Source: Bacteroidales bacterium (GTDB taxonomy: Bacteria; Bacteroidota; Bacteroidia; Bacteroidales; FEN-979). From it: DNA of 55,108 bases. The DNA lies in the NCBI GenBank assembly GCA_023231065.1, contig JALNWE010000015.1, forward strand, positions 1 to 55,108, given 5' to 3'. Shown here piece by piece: positions 51,048-55,108 of this stretch; the stretch's first letter is position 1, and each line of letters opens with the position of its first letter. The notes beneath the pieces were generated by a model. It did no database searches and had not been told where the DNA came from. It saw nothing but the letters and a program-made list of their open reading frames with translations. Both the position numbers and the translations under genes were made by a program.

Positions 51048-54000
51048 TCAGGATTGCCGTTCAGGGATGGTAATGATGAATTCCGTGAATTCGCCTTCCT
51101 TCGATTTTACTTCGAGTTTCCCTTTATGGATCTGGGTAATGATATCGAAACTCATGGAAAGTCCAAGGCCTGTGCCTTTCCCCGTTGGCTTCGTGGTGAA
51201 AAATGGATTAAATATTTTTTCAAGTACATGTTCGGGTATTCCGGTCCCGTTATCTTTGATCCGGATTTCGATCTTATCCTTCACTTTTGTCGTACTGATG
51301 ATCACCTCTGGTGCGAATCCCGGTATCAGTTTCTTTGTTTTTTCATCTAAGGCATAACATGAATTGTTAACAATGTTGAGGATAACCCGGCTCAGGTCCT
51401 GGGGAACGACGCTGGCTTTCCCGACTACAGGATCAAGTTGTGTCTTAATACTGGTATTAAAGCTCTTGTCTTTGGCGCGCATCCCATGATAAGCTAAATT
51501 GACATATTCGGCAACCAGGGTATTGATATCCACTGTTTCAAATTCGCCGCTTCGCCCCCTTGAATGCTGGAGCATCCCCTTGACAATACTTTCCGCGCGT
51601 TTTCCATGTTCGTTGATCTTCTGGACGTTTCCTTTGATCATCCCGATCACTTCGGCGGCATCCTCATATTTTCCCGCGGGGATTTTATCTTTGATATCGT
51701 TGATAAAATCGGTGAGTTCTCCTGCTAATTCACCGGATAGGGAAGAGAAATTATTGACAAAATTCAACGGATTCTGTATCTCGTGGGCAATACCAGCTGT
51801 GAGGGCCCCTAAAGATGCCAGCTTTTCTGACTGGACCAACTGATCCTGGGTTTCTTTTAAGTTTTTAAGGGTGCTTTGTAAATCTTCAAGGATCCTAGTC
51901 CGGATGAATGCCGAGATGATATGTTCTTTTGAATTTTTTATAAAGCTTATATCTTTGGTTTCAAAGGCATGTTCGCGGTTCATGTTTTCAAGGATCAGAA
52001 AGGCTTCCAGCTTATTTTCAACCCTGATTGCAAGAACCAGCATCGTTTTTGGGATTCCCAGGGCATTCAAGGCTGGAATATCATCCCATTCAGGGAACTT
52101 TGTCTTCAGGAAAATATCTTCAAAAACTTCTTCTGCATTTTTCAGATAGCGCGTTTCTGTTTCGTTCAGGCTGAGGGAAACATCAGCAAGTTGCCTGATA
52201 TCCCAACCAAAGCTCCCCTTGAATTTAAAGGCGTCGATATTTTTATCATAAACAAGCGCTGTTGATTTTTCCACAGACCGGATGGCTTTCATTTTTTCAA
52301 GCAGTGTCTGGAGCAGGTTTTCAAAGTTGATTTCCGAATTGATCGACTTGACCATTGTGTTGATCTTTTCAAGTTCATCATTTTTTCCGGCGAGTTCATC
52401 GGATTGCTTTTCGATTTCCTCTTTTTGTTGAACCACTTCTGCAGTACGGTCTGCGATTTTTTGTTCAAGAATCCGCTTTTCAGCCAGCAATTGCCGGTTC
52501 CGGATAATCACGATGAGGTAGATCAGGCCAACGGCAATGGTCGTATATATTAAATAAGCCCACCAGGTCACATACCATGGAGGCAATATCCTGAAGCTGA
52601 AGAAGGACTCTTCAGCGATCTTTCCATAAACATTCCTGGCTTTTACCCGGAAGGTGAAATTTCCCTTGGGAAGGTTTGTATATTCCTTATGGGTCTGTGT
52701 TGTCCAGTCTGACCATGTTTCGTCAAAGCCCTGGAGAAGGTACTGGTATTGATTATCACCTTTGGGATTGTAAAACGGGGCTGAAAATTCAAAACGTAAT
52801 GAGTTATCCTTATACCTGAAAATGGAGATTCCTCCATCATTCCCATAGGAAATCACCGAATCCTGGTTCGTGGTGATTTGCCGTATAAGGGTCGGATAAG
52901 GATCGGGTTTTATGGTTTTAACTTCCGGGTTATACCTGATAAGGCCATCGGGACCACCCACCCATGTTATTCCTGAGATTTCAGGAGCAATGGCCCATAT
53001 CGTATAATTAGCGATGGGGAGGAAAGGGGTCTGGTTGACTTCAAATGAATTTCCTTTTTTCTCGAGTAACATCAGGTGGCTTTCGTCTCCTGAATTTACC
53101 CATAGGTTACCCCTGGAATCTTCAGCTATTATTGAAAACCAATTGGCCCCATTGGCTGTATCTGATTTTATCAGTGTTATTTTATGGAAAGACTGGTCGG
53201 CGCTGTTAAACAAATACAACCCTTTGCTCGTGGAGACACTAACCTTTCCCTTGATAAGGTTTATTGTATTTCCCATGGTTTCAGGCAAACCTGAGGATTC
53301 ATTAAAAAATTTAAGGTTGTCCTCACCGGGTGAATACCTGAAAATCCCCTTGGTCAGGGTTGAACCCCAGATATATCCATTGTTATCCTGGATCAGGTCA
53401 TTAATTTCTTCTTCGGGGTTTGCTAATTCCCGGGAAGTCCAAGCCCCGTTTTTATTTCTCAGGCAATAAAATCCACTCATTTCACCCACATAAACTGACG
53501 ATGGGTCCGAGGCATCTTTTGCAAGGGATATGGCAAAACCATCTTTTATCAGTTTGGCATGCAGGTTTGAAATCAGGAATACTCCCTGTGAAGTTGCTGC
53601 AACCAGATTTTTGCCAAAGGGAACAACCGACCAGCAGGCAGTGATGATTTCAGGAATGGATTGAAACCCGAAAGATGGTCCATCGTAGTAATAGAGTCCC
53701 TGGTATGTTGAAACATACAATCTTCCTTCATGGCGCATAATATGATTAACGGCGCCATTCAATCCTGATTTATCATCAAAAAAGGATAAGGAAGATGGAA
53801 TTCCGATCATGGCAATGCCATTGTTCAATGCAGCCCAAAGGATATTGTTGTCGTCGGCGAATAATGCCTGAACGTTCTCATTACGCAACGCGGCTTTTTT
53901 ATCGATAAATTGCTTCACACGGCCATCGGGATAGATGATGACCACTCCCTTACGCGAAGTCCCAATGGCAAAAGAACCATCGGACAGTGCAACGCCTGTG

Positions 54001-54764
54001 GTAATGAGATTTTTCATGAACAATTCATCCGATTGGGTAATGAAATCTTTTACCCCATCCGAATCAAGCATGTATAATCCTTGTGTTCCGGTAGCAATAA
54101 GTATTTTATTTTTCGGGTATGGCAGCATAGCTTTGATTTCGATGGCGCCTGACACAATTTCTCCCTTTGGCACAGGGATCATTTTGTCATGCCTGAAAAC
54201 CATCAAACCCCTGTCTTTTACCTGCAAATAGAGCGTTTTGTTGACATAAAAACCTGAAATGATTTCATATTCCGGTTTCAAGGTTTCCATTTTTTCGCGA
54301 TGCCAACGGAAAATGTTTTTTTTGGTTATAAAGTACACTCCTTCCCGTGTAGGGAATACCTGTAAAACATCGCCGAAAGAAGTTGATCCGGCCGCGTCTG
54401 AAGTGATAAGGCTTTTAAAGGCAGTTTTTCCCCGCGTGTTTTTTGCAAGCATCCCGATTTCTCCGAAAGCCCCTACATATATATTACCCAGGGAATCTAT
54501 ACCCAAGGCGGAGACCTTGGTCATTTTTTCTGTCGGGATCAGTTTCCAGTATTCCCCATCATATTGCAGTACGCCGGCAAAATTTCCAAAATAGAGGATC
54601 CCCGCTTTATCCCGGACAATCGAAAAATTTTGCGCGTGCGCTTTGTAATCAGCAGCAGAGAAGTTTTTTACAAAGGGAAATCCTTGCTCATTAGATTGGA
54701 CGGACTGCCCCATCAGGGTTCCGGAGAGGATTAATAAAAAGAGGAAAATAGCCTGTTTATTCAT
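51048..54764 (-). CDS. Reg_prop/Y_Y_Y sensor histidine kinase, no output domain
   Basis: Membrane kinase of 1238 aa. Signal peptide (residues 1-19), then a large periplasmic double beta-propeller of reg_prop repeats (~30-640; e.g. DNNILWAALNNGIAMIG, NGYIWGSTLTKGIFRY, RGNLWVNSGDES), a Y_Y_Y domain (~650-725, YQYLLQGFDETWSDWTT), one TM (~735-755), a coiled coil (~760-825), a GAF-like domain (~830-980), HisKA (SLGALTAGIAHEIQNPLNFV) and an HATPase (NIVNNSCYALDEK, DNGTGIPE, GTGLGLSMSF). This is the sensor half of hybrid two-component systems that usually end in a receiver and AraC output. Both are missing, so it must signal to a separate regulator. Followed 6 nt later by the small envelope protein. 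Confidence 0.9.
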   Translation of the reverse strand: MNKQAIFLFLLILSGTLMGQSVQSNEQGFPFVKNFSAADYKAHAQNFSIVRDKAGILYFGNFAGVLQYDGEYWKLIPTEKMTKVSALGIDSLGNIYVGAFGEIGMLAKNTRGKTAFKSLITSDAAGSTSFGDVLQVFPTREGVYFITKKNIFRWHREKMETLKPEYEIISGFYVNKTLYLQVKDRGLMVFRHDKMIPVPKGEIVSGAIEIKAMLPYPKNKILIATGTQGLYMLDSDGVKDFITQSDELFMKNLITTGVALSDGSFAIGTSRKGVVIIYPDGRVKQFIDKKAALRNENVQALFADDNNILWAALNNGIAMIGIPSSLSFFDDKSGLNGAVNHIMRHEGRLYVSTYQGLYYYDGPSFGFQSIPEIITACWSVVPFGKNLVAATSQGVFLISNLHAKLIKDGFAISLAKDASDPSSVYVGEMSGFYCLRNKNGAWTSRELANPEEEINDLIQDNNGYIWGSTLTKGIFRYSPGEDNLKFFNESSGLPETMGNTINLIKGKVSVSTSKGLYLFNSADQSFHKITLIKSDTANGANWFSIIAEDSRGNLWVNSGDESHLMLLEKKGNSFEVNQTPFLPIANYTIWAIAPEISGITWVGGPDGLIRYNPEVKTIKPDPYPTLIRQITTNQDSVISYGNDGGISIFRYKDNSLRFEFSAPFYNPKGDNQYQYLLQGFDETWSDWTTQTHKEYTNLPKGNFTFRVKARNVYGKIAEESFFSFRILPPWYVTWWAYLIYTTIAVGLIYLIVIIRNRQLLAEKRILEQKIADRTAEVVQQKEEIEKQSDELAGKNDELEKINTMVKSINSEINFENLLQTLLEKMKAIRSVEKSTALVYDKNIDAFKFKGSFGWDIRQLADVSLSLNETETRYLKNAEEVFEDIFLKTKFPEWDDIPALNALGIPKTMLVLAIRVENKLEAFLILENMNREHAFETKDISFIKNSKEHIISAFIRTRILEDLQSTLKNLKETQDQLVQSEKLASLGALTAGIAHEIQNPLNFVNNFSSLSGELAGELTDFINDIKDKIPAGKYEDAAEVIGMIKGNVQKINEHGKRAESIVKGMLQHSRGRSGEFETVDINTLVAEYVNLAYHGMRAKDKSFNTSIKTQLDPVVGKASVVPQDLSRVILNIVNNSCYALDEKTKKLIPGFAPEVIISTTKVKDKIEIRIKDNGTGIPEHVLEKIFNPFFTTKPTGKGTGLGLSMSFDIITQIHKGKLEVKSKEGEFTEFIITIPERQS

Positions 54765-54774
54765 AATCCTTCAC

Positions 54775-55107
54775 TTATACATGGTTATTATTTACGAACA
54801 GATTCAGATACCTCGCGGTCATTACCGGATCACCGGACATCATTTCATATATTTTATCGTTGGGAATTTGAATGGAATATCCTTCAATTGAGCGGATTAC
54901 CATAACCCGGTCCCCTGTTTCATGAAAGGGATGTAAGGCATCATGTGAGGGAATATCTGGCTCACAGGTATTTAATATCAGGTTCAGGAGTTGCAATTCA
55001 TGAACCGGGGCAAAAAATTCTGATGATTTCAGCAACTTGATTTTTTCAAAGATCAGCAGGTCGGCATTTTTTTCCCTCAGCTTTATTTTATTCAGATTCC
55101 TGGATAA
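54775..55107 (-). CDS. C-terminal part of an unidentified protein
   Basis: The open frame enters from the right window edge (…LNKIKLREKNADLLIFEKI) and stops at 54775, 10 nt before the start of the giant kinase gene. The visible 110 residues begin with a charged helix and then read KLLKSSEFFAPVHELQLLNL, DIPSHDALHPFHETGDRVMV and IPNDKIYEMMSGDPVMTARY. I do not recognise it. The true start is outside the window. The tight spacing suggests an operon with the kinase. Confidence 0.6.
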   Translation of the reverse strand, partial: LSRNLNKIKLREKNADLLIFEKIKLLKSSEFFAPVHELQLLNLILNTCEPDIPSHDALHPFHETGDRVMVIRSIEGYSIQIPNDKIYEMMSGDPVMTARYLNLFVNNNHV

Positions 55108-55108
55108 A

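Noticed and set aside
1..55108. CRISPR array, prophage, integrase, transposase or rRNA genes
   Set aside because: No regularly spaced repeats of CRISPR size, no phage or recombinase motifs and no rRNA-like sequence were seen; tandem repeats found are short and inside genes.

Overview
The window looks like chromosomal DNA of a free-living member of the Bacteroidota, probably near the Bacteroidales/Marinilabiliales. The evidence is: type IX secretion (T9SS) sorting domains of type A (endonuclease I) and type B (gliding-motility C-terminal domain); a PorP/SprF protein; a Bacteroidota-style TonB; a dihydroorotase with the QVHFREPG variant; reg_prop/Y_Y_Y sensor kinases; and repeated -7 boxes of the Bacteroidota type TAnnTTTG, several with TTTG about 20 nt upstream. 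No phage, plasmid or IS gene, and no CRISPR array, was seen.

Layout. 1-700 is a decayed accessory patch: a HipA-like C-terminal tail, an AbiEi antitoxin N-terminal fragment, and a DUF4143-type ATPase remnant with an in-frame stop. 0.9-6.4 kb holds secreted nucleases, a dolichol-phosphate-mannose-synthase-like glycosyltransferase, dihydroorotase and a YwqK-like lipoprotein. 6.5-9.9 kb holds a coiled-coil lipoprotein (minus strand), an RlmI-like methyltransferase and a class V aminotransferase. 9.9-19.5 kb is the most interesting block. It has a histidine kinase and an NtrC-type sigma-54 activator, then a good sigma-54 promoter match (GGCA-N6-TTGCA) with a palindrome about 110 bp upstream. It then has four genes for a T9SS surface structure: an HYR-domain protein, a 335-aa secreted protein, a PKD protein with a type B sorting domain, and PorP/SprF. 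The whole block reads as a regulator-plus-surface-apparatus unit.

19.6-23.4 kb is housekeeping: initiator tRNA (minus strand), Era, Der, an S4 RNA-binding protein and TonB. 23.4-29.1 kb (minus strand) holds a small Cys/Lys-rich secreted protein and a tight run dtd - CHASE4 histidine kinase - hybrid kinase. 29.2-31.2 kb holds PdxJ and an M19 dipeptidase. 31.3-35.1 kb is a compact candidate envelope-stress module: PrsW-like intramembrane protease, ECF sigma factor, a one-TM anti-sigma-like protein and an unknown membrane-anchored protein, closed by a terminator. It is followed by a large protein that joins a gluzincin peptidase, a beta-propeller and a probable outer-membrane barrel.

38-45 kb holds a small barrel protein, an adenosine-deaminase-like hydrolase and a complete RND efflux operon (adaptor, pump, TolC-like channel). 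45-55 kb, all minus strand, holds an ABCG-like ABC transporter with an unusual N-terminal extension, an unknown lipoprotein, a zinc-dependent dehydrogenase, a small envelope protein, a giant reg_prop sensor kinase without its own output domain, and a gene that runs off the window end.

All functional assignments rest on reading motifs by eye; no database search was run.
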